Source: a bacterium
GTDB taxonomy: Bacteria; Zhuqueibacterota; Zhuqueibacteria; Residuimicrobiales; Krinioviventaceae
Direction of reading: 5' to 3'
Assembly (NCBI GenBank): GCA_029561455.1
Contig: JAKQIY010000065.1
Location: 149,501 to 213,500 of the forward strand
Length of the DNA: 64,000 nucleotides
In this document: positions 54,927-63,765 of the stretch, one piece after another
How the letters are laid out: each line of letters starts with the position of its first letter
How positions within the stretch are numbered: the stretch's first letter is position 1
The notes under the pieces: model-generated
Seen by the model: the letters and a program-made list of their open reading frames with translations, nothing else
Told to the model about the DNA's origin: nothing
The model's database searches: none
Made by a program: the position numbers and the translations under genes

Positions 54927-56117
54927 ATGCCGGGACCAGGATATGAGTTAGTTGGTCAGGAAGAATTAAAGCAGGTTACAGATGTTGTCAAATCCGGACA
55001 TCTGTTTCGTTATGGGAAACAGGACGATCCCAATTTTCAAGCCAAGGTATTTACTTTTGAAAGGGAATTAGCAAAAAGATGTAATGTTAATCATTCCGTG
55101 GCGGTAACTTCCGGCAGCGCGGCGCTCATTGTTGCTCTAATGGCAATTGGCTTAAACCCGGGTGATGAAGTGATTGTGCCGGCCTACACGTTTGTTGCCA
55201 CATATAGTGCGATCATCTTTTGCGGAGGGATTCCGGTATTAACTGAAATCGATGCAAGCTTGAACATCGACCCCAATGAAATTGAAAAGCATATTGGGCC
55301 TAAAACCAGGGTCATCATGCCGGTACACATGCTTGGCAATGCCTGTGATATGGATTCGATAATGCATATTGCTAAAAAGCATAACCTGATAGTAATCGAA
55401 GATGCCTGCCAGGCCAATGGCGGATCGTATCGCGGCAGAGCATTGGGCACAATAGGTGCTTTGGGCGCTTTTTCCCTTAATATTTTTAAAACGATCACAG
55501 CCGGTGATGGCGGGGCGGTTATTACAGATGATGACGACCTCTACATCCGCGCCTTTTCCTTTCACGACCAGGGGCATCTCCCAAACCGGACCGGGGTTGA
55601 AGTTGGCGCGCGCAGTATTTTAGGATTGAACTTTCGCATGAATGAAGTGACCGGCGCCCTTGGCCTGGCCCAGCTGCGGAAACTGGATTCGATTATTGAA
55701 ACACTACGTATTAAAAAAGCAAAATTTAAATCACAAATTTCAGGGCTTCCCGGAATATCATTTCGTACTTTAAATGACCCGGAAGGCGATTGTGCCACCT
55801 TGTGTACGATAATATTTGATGATCCGCAAAAAGCAGAGCTGATTGCCAGCAAACTGAAGACCAATACGCTGGATAAAAGCGGCTGGCATGTTTACGCCAA
55901 TATGGAACATATGAACAAATGGCTTCAAGAGCACAATTTACCTTATGGAAAGGGAGCATACCCTAAAACGGATGATATTCTTAGTCGCGCGTTGAATCTG
56001 AGTGTTGGCGTTGTGGATGGTGGCCTGGGTGCATCTTTTGGTATCAATATACACAGTACGGATGAGGAAATTGAAAAAACCGGGGAACTAGTTCGAAAAA
56101 CTTGTCATGCTGTATAA
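54927..56117 (+). CDS. DegT/DnrJ/EryC1/StrS family aminotransferase
   Basis: About 396 residues. I start at the ATG at 54927, preceded by AGGAG, because the longer frame begins with an unrelated membrane-helix stretch. The PLP-dependent fold is clear: SVAVTSGSAALIVALMAIGLNPGDEVIVPAYTF, VIEDACQANGGSYRGRALGTIG, and FSLNIFKTITAGDGGAVIT with the PLP lysine near residue 188. Such enzymes transfer amino groups to sugar nucleotides or act in secondary metabolism. It is isolated from nucleotide-sugar genes here, so its substrate is unknown. It follows two decayed genes. Confidence 0.88.
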   Translation: MPGPGYELVGQEELKQVTDVVKSGHLFRYGKQDDPNFQAKVFTFERELAKRCNVNHSVAVTSGSAALIVALMAIGLNPGDEVIVPAYTFVATYSAIIFCGGIPVLTEIDASLNIDPNEIEKHIGPKTRVIMPVHMLGNACDMDSIMHIAKKHNLIVIEDACQANGGSYRGRALGTIGALGAFSLNIFKTITAGDGGAVITDDDDLYIRAFSFHDQGHLPNRTGVEVGARSILGLNFRMNEVTGALGLAQLRKLDSIIETLRIKKAKFKSQISGLPGISFRTLNDPEGDCATLCTIIFDDPQKAELIASKLKTNTLDKSGWHVYANMEHMNKWLQEHNLPYGKGAYPKTDDILSRALNLSVGVVDGGLGASFGINIHSTDEEIEKTGELVRKTCHAV

Positions 56118-56134
56118 ATAAAAACTGAAAAAGC

Positions 56135-56175
56135 AAGAGGCCGGCAAAAGGGAAGTAAAGCCGACCTCTTTTATC
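56135..56175. terminator. Bidirectional terminator
   Basis: Stem AAGAGGCCGGC / GCCGACCTCTT with one mismatch, A residues before it and TTATCTTTC after. It lies between converging genes. Confidence 0.75.
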
Positions 56176-56195
56176 TTTCTCTACCGGAGAAAAGT

Positions 56196-56600
56196 TCAGG
56201 ATAATAACTCTTTCTTTTCCATCAAATAGATTGCCCCTTTAATTACTGTCTTAACCGTTTGCCGCTGCTCCTGATCAAGTTGATTTTTCAGTGCATTTAA
56301 TGCCGCATCATCGCCAATTTTTGATAACGCTACCACCGCAACAATACGCGCTTCGTATTGCGTCTCATGCTGCACCATATCGATCAGCCGGTCCTGAATA
56401 AAATCACATCCCTGCTCAGCCAGTTTTAATGCCGCCATTGTACGTATTTCGACATTAGCATGATCGAGACGGCTTAATAGTTTGTGATTGAATACCTTGC
56501 CGTCGGCATGGTATGCCTGGTAGCCGGGATTGGCATATAGTGATGTTGAAAATAATGTAATTATTCCCACTACCAGCAAACTTTTTAAAAAACGAGTCAT
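56196..56600 (-). CDS. Exported HEAT-repeat protein
   Basis: About 134 residues. GGAGGA lies 5 bp before the ATG at 56600, which gives a good signal peptide (VVGIITLFSTSLYA). The mature part has about two to three HEAT-like helical repeats (ANVEIRTMAALKLAEQGCD, YEARIVAVVALSKIGDDAALNALKNQL). A periplasmic scaffold or binding role is likely; no enzymatic motif is seen. Confidence 0.75.
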   Translation of the reverse strand: MTRFLKSLLVVGIITLFSTSLYANPGYQAYHADGKVFNHKLLSRLDHANVEIRTMAALKLAEQGCDFIQDRLIDMVQHETQYEARIVAVVALSKIGDDAALNALKNQLDQEQRQTVKTVIKGAIYLMEKKELLS

Positions 56601-56790
56601 AACATCCTCCACACACATTATATTTATTTGCTATGTTCATACGCAACCCCTGTGCCACAGGATAACCCGTAAAGCGCATAATGTCGACTCGGCATAATTT
56701 GATATTATTCAGATATTTACAGAAAAATTTAAACTATCCCTTGATCGGTTGATTTGTGTTTTAATCCATTAACTGGTACGCTTCCCCCAC

Positions 56791-56811
56791 CCTGGTACGA
56801 AACGTACCAGG
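56791..56811. promoter_or_regulatory. Palindrome in the GH2 upstream region
   Basis: CCTGGTACG-AAA-CGTACCAGG, extended by CCACC/GGTGG with one bulge. A third CTGGTACG word lies at 56773. It could be a repressor site or an RNA hairpin. Length and symmetry are too high for chance in this AT-rich gap. Confidence 0.55.
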
Positions 56812-56880
56812 TGGTTGTTCCCAAAGCGAGTCGAATCGGATAATAATGTCAATACCTAAGAATGGATGGACATAAAAAAA

Positions 56881-56916
56881 ACTTGTAATAGCGTTTAATT
56901 AGTGTATATTACAAGT
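56881..56916. repeat. Spaced 10-bp inverted repeat
   Basis: ACTTGTAATA and TATTACAAGT separated by 16 bp, just before a small open frame. It may be a two-site operator in the GH2 upstream region. Confidence 0.5.
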
Positions 56917-56943
56917 AGTTTTACTACCTTGAGGAATTATATT

Positions 56944-57027
56944 ATGGATGTTCTGTGTATAAGAACAGATAAAACAAGAAGAAAAGCAATGAAAATCCTC
57001 GCAGCAAGCGGCGAGGTATTTAAGTAA
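56944..57027 (+). CDS. Possible 27-residue leader peptide
   Basis: An ATG with GAGG about 10 bp upstream opens a frame of 27 codons (begins MDVLCIRTDKTRRK, ends GEVFK) that stops 73 bp before the GH2 start codon. It is rich in Lys and Arg (8 of 27) and contains a CTCGC/GCGAG hairpin. It could be a leader peptide or a chance frame; there is no family evidence. Confidence 0.3.
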   Translation: MDVLCIRTDKTRRKAMKILAASGEVFK

Positions 57028-57050
57028 CATAATTTTATAACCGTAGCAAA

Positions 57051-57071
57051 CTTCGGGGACTTGACCCGAAG
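57051..57071 (+). promoter_or_regulatory. Leader hairpin before the GH2 gene
   Basis: Stem CTTCGGG / CCCGAAG, 7 bp with a 7-base loop, 29 bp before the start codon. No T run follows, so it is more probably a leader structure than a terminator. Confidence 0.5.
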
Positions 57072-57100
57072 AGATTAAACATTTTACAATAAGGAATAGC

Positions 57101-59893
57101 ATGAAAAAAATCTACCTGTTTATAGTGTTTGCTGCTTTTTTATCCTGTACCACCCAGGTAGAAAAAAGCAGAGAAATTATTGACCTCCAGGGCCAATGGC
57201 AGTTTGCTATAGATACCGATAAAGCTGGCAATGCGCAAAACTGGTTTCTGAAAGATCTTCAGGACACTATCATCTTGCCGGGAACTATGGATGAAAATGC
57301 CAAAGGCTTCCTGAACAAAGATACCACCACCATGCACCTTAACCGGGTATATAAATACGAAGGCCCGGCCTGGTACCGCAAAAAAGTGGTTATTCCGGCC
57401 GGTTTTAAGGACAAGCATATTCAGCTAGTCCTGGAACGGAGCAAACCCTCAAAAGTATGGGTGGATAGTACTTTTGTGGGTTCTTCCAAATTACTCCAGT
57501 CGGCGCAGCAGTTCGATGTATCGGCATACCTCACTCCCGGCGAGCACTCGATTACCATTTTGGTTAACAATGATCTGCGGCTCACTCCTTACGGCAACGT
57601 CCATATTTATTCCGATGATACGCAAACCAACTGGAACGGCATCCTCGGCAACCTCTACCTGGAAGCAAGCGACAAAACATATATAACTAACCTGCAGGTC
57701 TATCCCGATATCGATGCCCAAAAGATTACCGTTAAACTGGGAATCGACAATCAACTAGACCTGGATAGCGTCGCTATCAACCTGTTTGTTGAAAAAACCG
57801 TAAACGACAAAACCAGGCGCTTGAAAACAGTCACTTTCAAATCGATATGCCAACCGGAAATCGACTTGGAGTACGAATTAGGGGCAGAATGCAGTTTATG
57901 GGATGAATATGACCAGCCTCTTTACCATTTAACCGCTGAAATTTCCCATGGCGCTATTAAAGATTCACAAACGGTTCCCTTTGCTATGCGTAAATTTACA
58001 GTCAAAGGAACGCAATTTACTATTAACGGTCGTACCACATTTCTGCGCGGCAAGCACGACGCCGCCGTATTTCCATTAACCGGCCATCCACCTATGGATG
58101 TGGAAGGCTGGCAGCGGGTTTACAAAATTGCCAAATCCTATGGAATAAATCACTACCGCTTCCATTCTTATTGTCCCCCGGAAGCCGCTTTTACCGCTGC
58201 AGACCGGGAAGGTATTTACCTGCAAGCGGAATTGCCCTTCTGGGGCGGATTGGATGCGGATTCCACAGCAGCTATGCTGTTGGATGAAGGCTTGGCTATG
58301 CTTAAAGCCTATGCCAATCACCCCTCATTTGTCATGTTTTCGCACGGCAACGAAATTTGGAGTGGTCACGACCGGGTTGAAAAAAACATTCTGGCTCTGA
58401 AAGAATATGACAACCGTCCGCTTTACACTATGGGTTCCAACAACAATAGCGGTTATGTTGCGCCGCGGCCATGTTCCGATTTCTTTGTCGCCGCCCGCAC
58501 GCCCTACGACCATGATTCTACCCTGACGCACACCCGGCTCACCCAGGCATTTGTCGATGCCCGCGACGGCGGTATTCTCAACACCCAAACGCCTTCAACG
58601 CAAGTAAAATATACTTATGCCGTATCACATACCAATATACCCGTAATTGGTCATGAAATTGCCCAGTACCAGATATATCCGGATTACAATGAAATCAATA
58701 AATACACCGGTGTATTGCGTGCCTGGAATTTGGAGGTATTTCGTCACCGGCTGCAAAAGGCCGGTATGCTCGATCAGAACATGAACTTTCATAAAGCGTC
58801 CGGCGCCTGGTCCGCTCTCTGTTATAAAGCGGAAATGGAAGCGGCAATCCGTACCAAAGGCTTTGCCGGTTTCCAGTTGCTCGATCTGCAAGATTTCCCC
58901 GGCCAGGGCACCGCGCTGGTCGGTATTCTGGATGCCTTTATGGATAGCAAAAATGTCATTTCCCCCCAGGAATGGCGGCAATCGTGTAACGATGTAGTTC
59001 TTTTGCTCGAATTCCCCAAATATTGCTGGACCAATGACGAACATTTTATTGCCCAAGCTGTGGTGGCTAATTACTCCAATCAAGCGTTAAATAAAGGACT
59101 GGCCTGGGAAATTAAAGACCAAAAAGGCAATGCCGTTCAAAACGGCGCTCTTCCGGCTATAGCCATTGCAACCGGTGAACTGACCCTGGCCGGCGAAATC
59201 AATATCGACCTGGCATCCGTCAAACAAGCTGCCAAGCTCACCATAAGCATCTCTATACCGGGTACACCTTACTCGAATTCTTACCCGCTTTGGGTGTATC
59301 CGCCGGCGGCGCCGGTTGCAAAACCGCAAGATATACTTGTTGCCGACAAGCTGAATGATTCAGTACTGCATACACTACAGACCGGCGGCAAGGTTTTACT
59401 GTTCCCGGCGACTGCTGATGTGCAGGATAACAGCTTGCCCGGACTTTTCCCACCGGATTTCTGGAATTACGGCATGTTCAAGGGAATCAGCGAATGGGCA
59501 AAAAAACCGGTATCCCCCGGTACCCTCGGTTTGTTGACCGATCCGGCGCATCCGCTGTTCAATGCTTTTCCAACGGATTTTCACACCAACTGGCAATGGT
59601 TCTCCATTATCAAAGCCGGTAATTGCCTGATACTCGACCATACCCCGGCAGAATACAGACCGGTGGTGCAGGTCATCGACAACCTGGAACGCAACCACAA
59701 ACTGGGTCTGATTTTTGAATTTAAAGTGGGTGACGGCAAGTTACTTGTTTGTATGTCGCCATTGGAAAAGCTCATGGATAAACCGGAAGCCGTACAGCTT
59801 TACCGTTCAATTTTGAATTATATGAGTTCAGCAGAGTTTGATCCTGCTTATAACATAACCCATGAGGAGTTGAAAAATCTTATTTCCAATTAA
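57101..59893 (+). CDS. Glycoside hydrolase family 2 lipoprotein
   Basis: A 930-residue protein with a lipobox signal (AAFLSC). The N-terminal sugar-binding jelly roll (LQGQWQFAI ... WYRKKVVIP ... RSKPSKVWVDSTFVGSS) and an immunoglobulin-like domain precede the catalytic barrel, from about residue 300. The acid/base glutamate is in SHGNEIW (about E418), and the nucleophile is probably the Glu in IGHEIAQY (about E519). Beta-galactosidase, glucuronidase or related exo-activities are typical; specificity cannot be read. The C-terminal 200 residues look like a glutamine-amidotransferase-type accessory domain. The leader holds hairpins and a possible leader peptide. Confidence 0.88.
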   Translation: MKKIYLFIVFAAFLSCTTQVEKSREIIDLQGQWQFAIDTDKAGNAQNWFLKDLQDTIILPGTMDENAKGFLNKDTTTMHLNRVYKYEGPAWYRKKVVIPAGFKDKHIQLVLERSKPSKVWVDSTFVGSSKLLQSAQQFDVSAYLTPGEHSITILVNNDLRLTPYGNVHIYSDDTQTNWNGILGNLYLEASDKTYITNLQVYPDIDAQKITVKLGIDNQLDLDSVAINLFVEKTVNDKTRRLKTVTFKSICQPEIDLEYELGAECSLWDEYDQPLYHLTAEISHGAIKDSQTVPFAMRKFTVKGTQFTINGRTTFLRGKHDAAVFPLTGHPPMDVEGWQRVYKIAKSYGINHYRFHSYCPPEAAFTAADREGIYLQAELPFWGGLDADSTAAMLLDEGLAMLKAYANHPSFVMFSHGNEIWSGHDRVEKNILALKEYDNRPLYTMGSNNNSGYVAPRPCSDFFVAARTPYDHDSTLTHTRLTQAFVDARDGGILNTQTPSTQVKYTYAVSHTNIPVIGHEIAQYQIYPDYNEINKYTGVLRAWNLEVFRHRLQKAGMLDQNMNFHKASGAWSALCYKAEMEAAIRTKGFAGFQLLDLQDFPGQGTALVGILDAFMDSKNVISPQEWRQSCNDVVLLLEFPKYCWTNDEHFIAQAVVANYSNQALNKGLAWEIKDQKGNAVQNGALPAIAIATGELTLAGEINIDLASVKQAAKLTISISIPGTPYSNSYPLWVYPPAAPVAKPQDILVADKLNDSVLHTLQTGGKVLLFPATADVQDNSLPGLFPPDFWNYGMFKGISEWAKKPVSPGTLGLLTDPAHPLFNAFPTDFHTNWQWFSIIKAGNCLILDHTPAEYRPVVQVIDNLERNHKLGLIFEFKVGDGKLLVCMSPLEKLMDKPEAVQLYRSILNYMSSAEFDPAYNITHEELKNLISN

Positions 59894-60222
59894 TTATATC
59901 CACCTGTTGATTTAAAATAATTCTATAAATTTTAATCGGATCAAGTCTTATACAGGCTTGGTCCGAATTCAATTTACGCACATGAAAACTCTTGTTGTAT
60001 ATTTTAATAAAAAAGTTTAATTTCATTTTACCACTGGATGATTCTATTACACGGGCTGCGATTAGTATACTATTTTCTTTAAAATTTATTTTTTACACGT
60101 AACAATAATTAAACAAACATATCAAATCGTTTAGAATTCTAATTTTCTGAAAACAAATAATAATTCATATTTGTTATCTGTTTTTATAAACTTGAAAAAA
60201 TTCAAAACAAGAGGAGGAACAA
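59894..60222. other. AT-rich gap with weak terminator
   Basis: 330 bp without a gene. The stem TCGGATCAAG / CTTGGTCCGA at 59936-59966 (one G-T pair), followed by AATTCAATTT, may end the GH2 transcript. The rest is very AT-rich. AGAGGAGG before 60223 is the ribosome-binding site of the next gene. Confidence 0.5.
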
Positions 60223-60741
60223 ATGAAACGCAGTGTCCTGTTAATCGGTATTATCGTTATGGTATGCCTTGGATGTAATCAAAATGAACAGCAAGCGTTT
60301 AAGGAGCAGCAAGTTTTAGCCGAACAGGGTAACTATTGGGCTAAATATGAACTGTGGCAAGCGTACAGCAAGGGTAAATATCAAGTTACCAAAGATCAAA
60401 ACAAAGCGGATGAATTGCTTGCTGATTTAGTACAAGACGTTTACCTGGTCAGCTTTGAACCGGCCGGCGATTTTAATCCGCAAACACCGGAAGAATTATT
60501 GGAAAATTTTAATGATGCTTCGCCCTTGCGGTCGGCTAAAGAATCAATAGGCGGGGCAAGTTTCTTTAGAACTAAAGTAATCGACAACCAACTTGTCGGT
60601 TCATTTTTAACGGACGACACCACCGCTTTAAAAAATGATATTATGAATAATCCGCTTTTGCATTTTCTTTCGATTGAAAAAATGACCCCGGAATTATTTG
60701 TCGAATATGAAAACAGCATTCAGGAGACGATCAACAAATAA
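60223..60741 (+). CDS. Small lipoprotein with one Sel1-like repeat
   Basis: A 172-residue protein with signal and lipobox (VCLGC). Residues about 30-70 fit one Sel1-like repeat (AEQGNYWAKYELWQAYSKGKYQVTKDQNKADELLADLV). The rest has no family I recognise. A strong AGAGGAGG site precedes the ATG. It is probably an envelope adaptor; nothing nearby shows its partner. Confidence 0.75.
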   Translation: MKRSVLLIGIIVMVCLGCNQNEQQAFKEQQVLAEQGNYWAKYELWQAYSKGKYQVTKDQNKADELLADLVQDVYLVSFEPAGDFNPQTPEELLENFNDASPLRSAKESIGGASFFRTKVIDNQLVGSFLTDDTTALKNDIMNNPLLHFLSIEKMTPELFVEYENSIQETINK

Positions 60742-60903
60742 AACTTTAATGTAACCATTTTATAAAGTCTTACACCATTGCCGGAGGTACAATTTGCATA
60801 AGTGAACCTGTTGTATCGTATGCCTTTTGTCCAAGTATTTTATGAGAATACTTGACTCATTAAAAAACAGTTAATATCGGTCCTTTTAACAAGGAAATAA
60901 AAT

Positions 60904-62337
60904 ATGGTTCGCATCCGTCCGTTTGCATTTAAAACAATTTGTACCTCCTTTCTATTATTTTCATATTCTCTCGTATCCGCACAGAATTACGTTGCCACAC
61001 ATGATGCCCCGGAAATTGTTTTTACCAAAAGCAGCCAAACCCTGGGGAATACTATGACATTTGGTTTTGCAATTGCAGATGTTGATCTCGATGGCGATAA
61101 CGATATATTCATTGCCAATTACAGCGATGTTGATGCCAGCCGGTTATGGATAAATAACGGGCATGGCAATTTTACACTGCATAATCAATCTTTTAGCCCC
61201 GGGGCGCCGGCTGCACACGATGTAGATTTGGCGGACCTGAATGGCGATTTGTACCCGGATATTTTCTTGGCTAACCATAATGGGACGAGTCAAATTTATT
61301 TTAGCAACGGCAATGGAAGTTATATCTTGGGTTCTCAAACAATAGGCACAGTAAACGACCACCCGCAAACAATACAGTTAACTGATGTTGACGGTGATGG
61401 TGATATGGACGCATTCCTTGACAATACTGCTGCTGCAAATAGAATTTGGCTCAATGACGGGAGCGGTTTGTTTACTATGAGAAATATCGACTATGGCGGC
61501 AGCGATTCCAACAGACAATTTCTGGCCGATTTTAATAACGATTCCTTTCCCGATCTTTTTATTAGTATGAGAACAGGAGCATCGCAAATTTGGATGAACG
61601 ATGGCGCCGGTAACATGGCAAACAGCGATCAGGGATTGCCGGTCAGCGGCGATGCTATCGATTGTCAGGATATCGACGGAGATGGAGATAAGGATCTGGT
61701 TGTAGCTCATTATGCTGAAACCACTATTTTGCTAAACCAGAATAATACCGGGAATTTTTTAACAAGTTTTAATTTAGGCGAAGGCGCGATAAGATGCAAA
61801 TTGTTCGATGCTGATCTCGATGGCGACTATGATCTTGTCACAACTCATGTCGAAAACGGGAACAAATTGTGGCTGAATGATGGTATAGGTCTTTTTACTT
61901 TTTACAGTACGGTTTTCCCCGGCAAAACCGCATACAGTTTAGAATGCATGGATTTGGACGGGGATAATGATATTGATGTTGTTTTGGGACAAGAGCCGGA
62001 TACAGGCGGGAATTCCATATATTTTAATGAAACCATACAAACAGGGATTGGCGATAATAAGCCTTCGGCGCCGTTAAATTTTAACCTGCTTAATAATTAT
62101 CCTAATCCCTTCAATCCATTCACTAGTATTAATTATTCCATTCCCCAAAACGGCTTTGTATCCCTGATCGTTTATGATATAACCGGCCGGGAAATAACCC
62201 GGATAGTGAATAATAACATGCCTGCCGGCGCACATAAAGTAGAATTTGACGGCAGCAACCTGGCAAACGGAGTTTATGTTTATCAATTAATCTCAGGAAA
62301 AAAGAGTGAAACGAAAAAAATGCTCTTGTTAAAATAA
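60904..62337 (+). CDS. Secreted VCBS/FG-GAP repeat protein with type IX sorting domain
   Basis: A 477-residue exported protein with a signal peptide ending near residue 26 (VSAQN). Residues about 45-380 carry roughly seven FG-GAP/VCBS-type repeats, each with a calcium-binding DxDxDGDxD loop (DVDLDGDNDIF, DVDGDGDMDAF, DIDGDGDKDLV, DADLDGDYDLV, DLDGDNDIDVV) and a following WLNDG-like strand, consistent with a beta-propeller. The last 80 residues are a Por sorting domain (NYPNPFNPFTS). It is probably a surface adhesin or enzyme scaffold. A weak hairpin follows the stop codon (AAGGG/CCCTT, 62336-62351). Confidence 0.88.
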   Translation: MVRIRPFAFKTICTSFLLFSYSLVSAQNYVATHDAPEIVFTKSSQTLGNTMTFGFAIADVDLDGDNDIFIANYSDVDASRLWINNGHGNFTLHNQSFSPGAPAAHDVDLADLNGDLYPDIFLANHNGTSQIYFSNGNGSYILGSQTIGTVNDHPQTIQLTDVDGDGDMDAFLDNTAAANRIWLNDGSGLFTMRNIDYGGSDSNRQFLADFNNDSFPDLFISMRTGASQIWMNDGAGNMANSDQGLPVSGDAIDCQDIDGDGDKDLVVAHYAETTILLNQNNTGNFLTSFNLGEGAIRCKLFDADLDGDYDLVTTHVENGNKLWLNDGIGLFTFYSTVFPGKTAYSLECMDLDGDNDIDVVLGQEPDTGGNSIYFNETIQTGIGDNKPSAPLNFNLLNNYPNPFNPFTSINYSIPQNGFVSLIVYDITGREITRIVNNNMPAGAHKVEFDGSNLANGVYVYQLISGKKSETKKMLLLK

Positions 62338-62468
62338 GGGAAACTCCCCTTTTATTATCCTTCACCGATGTGTTCCCTCCCATCTTTCCGTTTGGATGAG
62401 TAATTACCTGTGAAACTCTTTCTCTTTATCAATCGAACAAGCAACCTGCCACGCATTTATATCTAGCC

Positions 62469-62496
62469 TGTCATATCGAGCGTAGTGAGGAATCTT
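62469..62496 (+). repeat. 28-bp dispersed repeat, left copy
   Basis: TGTCATATCGAGCGTAGTGA followed by GGAATCTT. It matches 63268-63295 at 24 of 28 positions. A similar word (GTCATTTCGAGCGTAGCGAG) is a common intergenic repeat in many bacteria. The two copies bracket the MntA/HepT pair. Confidence 0.7.
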
Positions 62497-62617
62497 AAAC
62501 CTTATTATAATTTCTATAGACTAGAAAAAGTATAAAATATATCTTGCATATTTCTATCAAATTTAATTACTTTACCCTGAAAGGAATGCCGATTATACTT
62601 TTTATAAAGTCTTAATT

Positions 62618-62911
62618 ATGGATGTAAAAAGTCTTTATACTGAAAAACTGGCAAAAATCTGCCGCGAGAATGATGTAGCCATGCTTGGCGTGTTTGGTTC
62701 CGTTGCCAGGGGTGAAGCCACACAGCAGAGCGACATTGACTTTTTGGTTAAATTTTCCAAACGCAAAAGTTTACTTGCCATGGTAAGACTGGAACGCCTC
62801 TTTTCCGAAACCCTGGGTTGTAAAGTCGATTTATTAACCGAAGCGGCTATCAGTCCCTACCTGCGGGAAAACATCCTCAACGATCTCCAGGTGATATATG
62901 ACGCGCGATGA
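62618..62911 (+). CDS. mntA: MntA-type nucleotidyltransferase antitoxin
   Basis: A 97-residue minimal nucleotidyltransferase. The motif GSVARGEATQQSDIDFLV contains the GSxARG loop and the two metal-binding Asp residues of the MNT fold. In MntA/HepT systems this protein adds AMP groups to the HEPN toxin and blocks it. The downstream HEPN gene overlaps by 14 bp. No strong ribosome-binding site is seen before the ATG. Confidence 0.9.
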   Translation: MDVKSLYTEKLAKICRENDVAMLGVFGSVARGEATQQSDIDFLVKFSKRKSLLAMVRLERLFSETLGCKVDLLTEAAISPYLRENILNDLQVIYDAR

Positions 62912-63239
62912 TGCGGTGTATCTCAGGCATATATTAGATGCAATAAAGAGAATTCTTGAGTACCTGCAGAACATCGACGAAACAGAATTTAAACGTAATT
63001 TTTTATTGCAAGATGGCGTTATCCGCCAGTTGGAGATAATTGGCGAAGCAGCCAAACAAATCTCACAACAAACCCGTAACATATATTCCAATATTCCCTG
63101 GAAAGACATGGCCGGTATGCGTGATAAACTTATTCACGATTACTTTGGTCTGGATTTAGACCAGGTATGGCTTACCACGCAAATTGATATCCCCCTCCTG
63201 CAAGAACAAATTCAACAAATAATTGCCTCGCTTGAATAG
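62898..63239 (+). CDS. hepT: HepT-type HEPN ribonuclease toxin
   Basis: A 113-residue helical protein of the HEPN/DUF86 family. The catalytic RX4HXY motif is intact (RDKLIHDY), with the family segment IRQLEIIGEAAKQIS upstream. In characterised pairs HEPN toxins cleave RNA, and the Tyr is the site adenylylated by the MNT partner. It overlaps mntA, so the pair is translationally coupled. Such modules can act in stress response or phage defence; a TIR-like gene lies nearby. Confidence 0.92.
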   Translation: MTRDDAVYLRHILDAIKRILEYLQNIDETEFKRNFLLQDGVIRQLEIIGEAAKQISQQTRNIYSNIPWKDMAGMRDKLIHDYFGLDLDQVWLTTQIDIPLLQEQIQQIIASLE

Positions 63240-63267
63240 AAATTTACTAACATTACCATAACACACA

Positions 63268-63295
63268 TGTCATTTCGAGCATAGCGAGAAATCTT
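63268..63295 (+). repeat. 28-bp dispersed repeat, right copy
   Basis: TGTCATTTCGAGCATAGCGA followed by GAAATCTT, 28 bp after the hepT stop codon. Direct-repeat partner of 62469-62496. Confidence 0.7.
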
Positions 63296-63320
63296 GCTCC
63301 AGGCGCCCTCCCTTCCAGTA

Positions 63321-63426
63321 AAAAGTGTGGTCCACCTTGAGTAAAATGCCGCTATCATGAGCGACTTCATGTCTTGGATGATTTTATGTTCATAAAAATT
63401 ATAGCGCTGAGGTGGCCTACACTTTT
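63321..63426. mobile_element. MITE-like element or insertion-sequence remnant
   Basis: AAAAGTGTGGTCCACCT at the left and AGGTGGCCTACACTTTT at the right are inverted repeats matching at 15 of 17 positions, with about 70 bp between. The interior has no transposase frame. It resembles the paired ends of an insertion sequence with the middle deleted. The rest of the gap to 63765 is AT-rich without a gene. Confidence 0.6.
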
Positions 63427-63765
63427 GCACAAATTTGGATTGTACCGAAGAAAATACAAAATAATTCTTGCATTTTTCCGTAAAATTTACTTACTTTATC
63501 GCCATTCGATATGGGATTATATTACACGGGTGAGGCGGGATTTCTTGTATATTATTTGTAACAAAACATTAGTGCTGATTTTGAGGTATTTTAGCTGTTT
63601 AAAAGTGATCATTATATAAGCAAACTGAAATTCTTTGATCGGTAAGAATAAAAAATTGTTGGAAGTATTAAAATTTTATAATAGAAGAATGAATTTGTTT
63701 TCTACAAGAAACAAAAGATTTTATACTATAGAAAACTATATTTGTTGGTTTAGAGGAGGAATGAT

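Noticed and set aside
60853-60882. Sigma-70 promoter before the VCBS-repeat gene
   Set aside because: TTGACT is good but no acceptable -10 element lies at 16-18 bp spacing.
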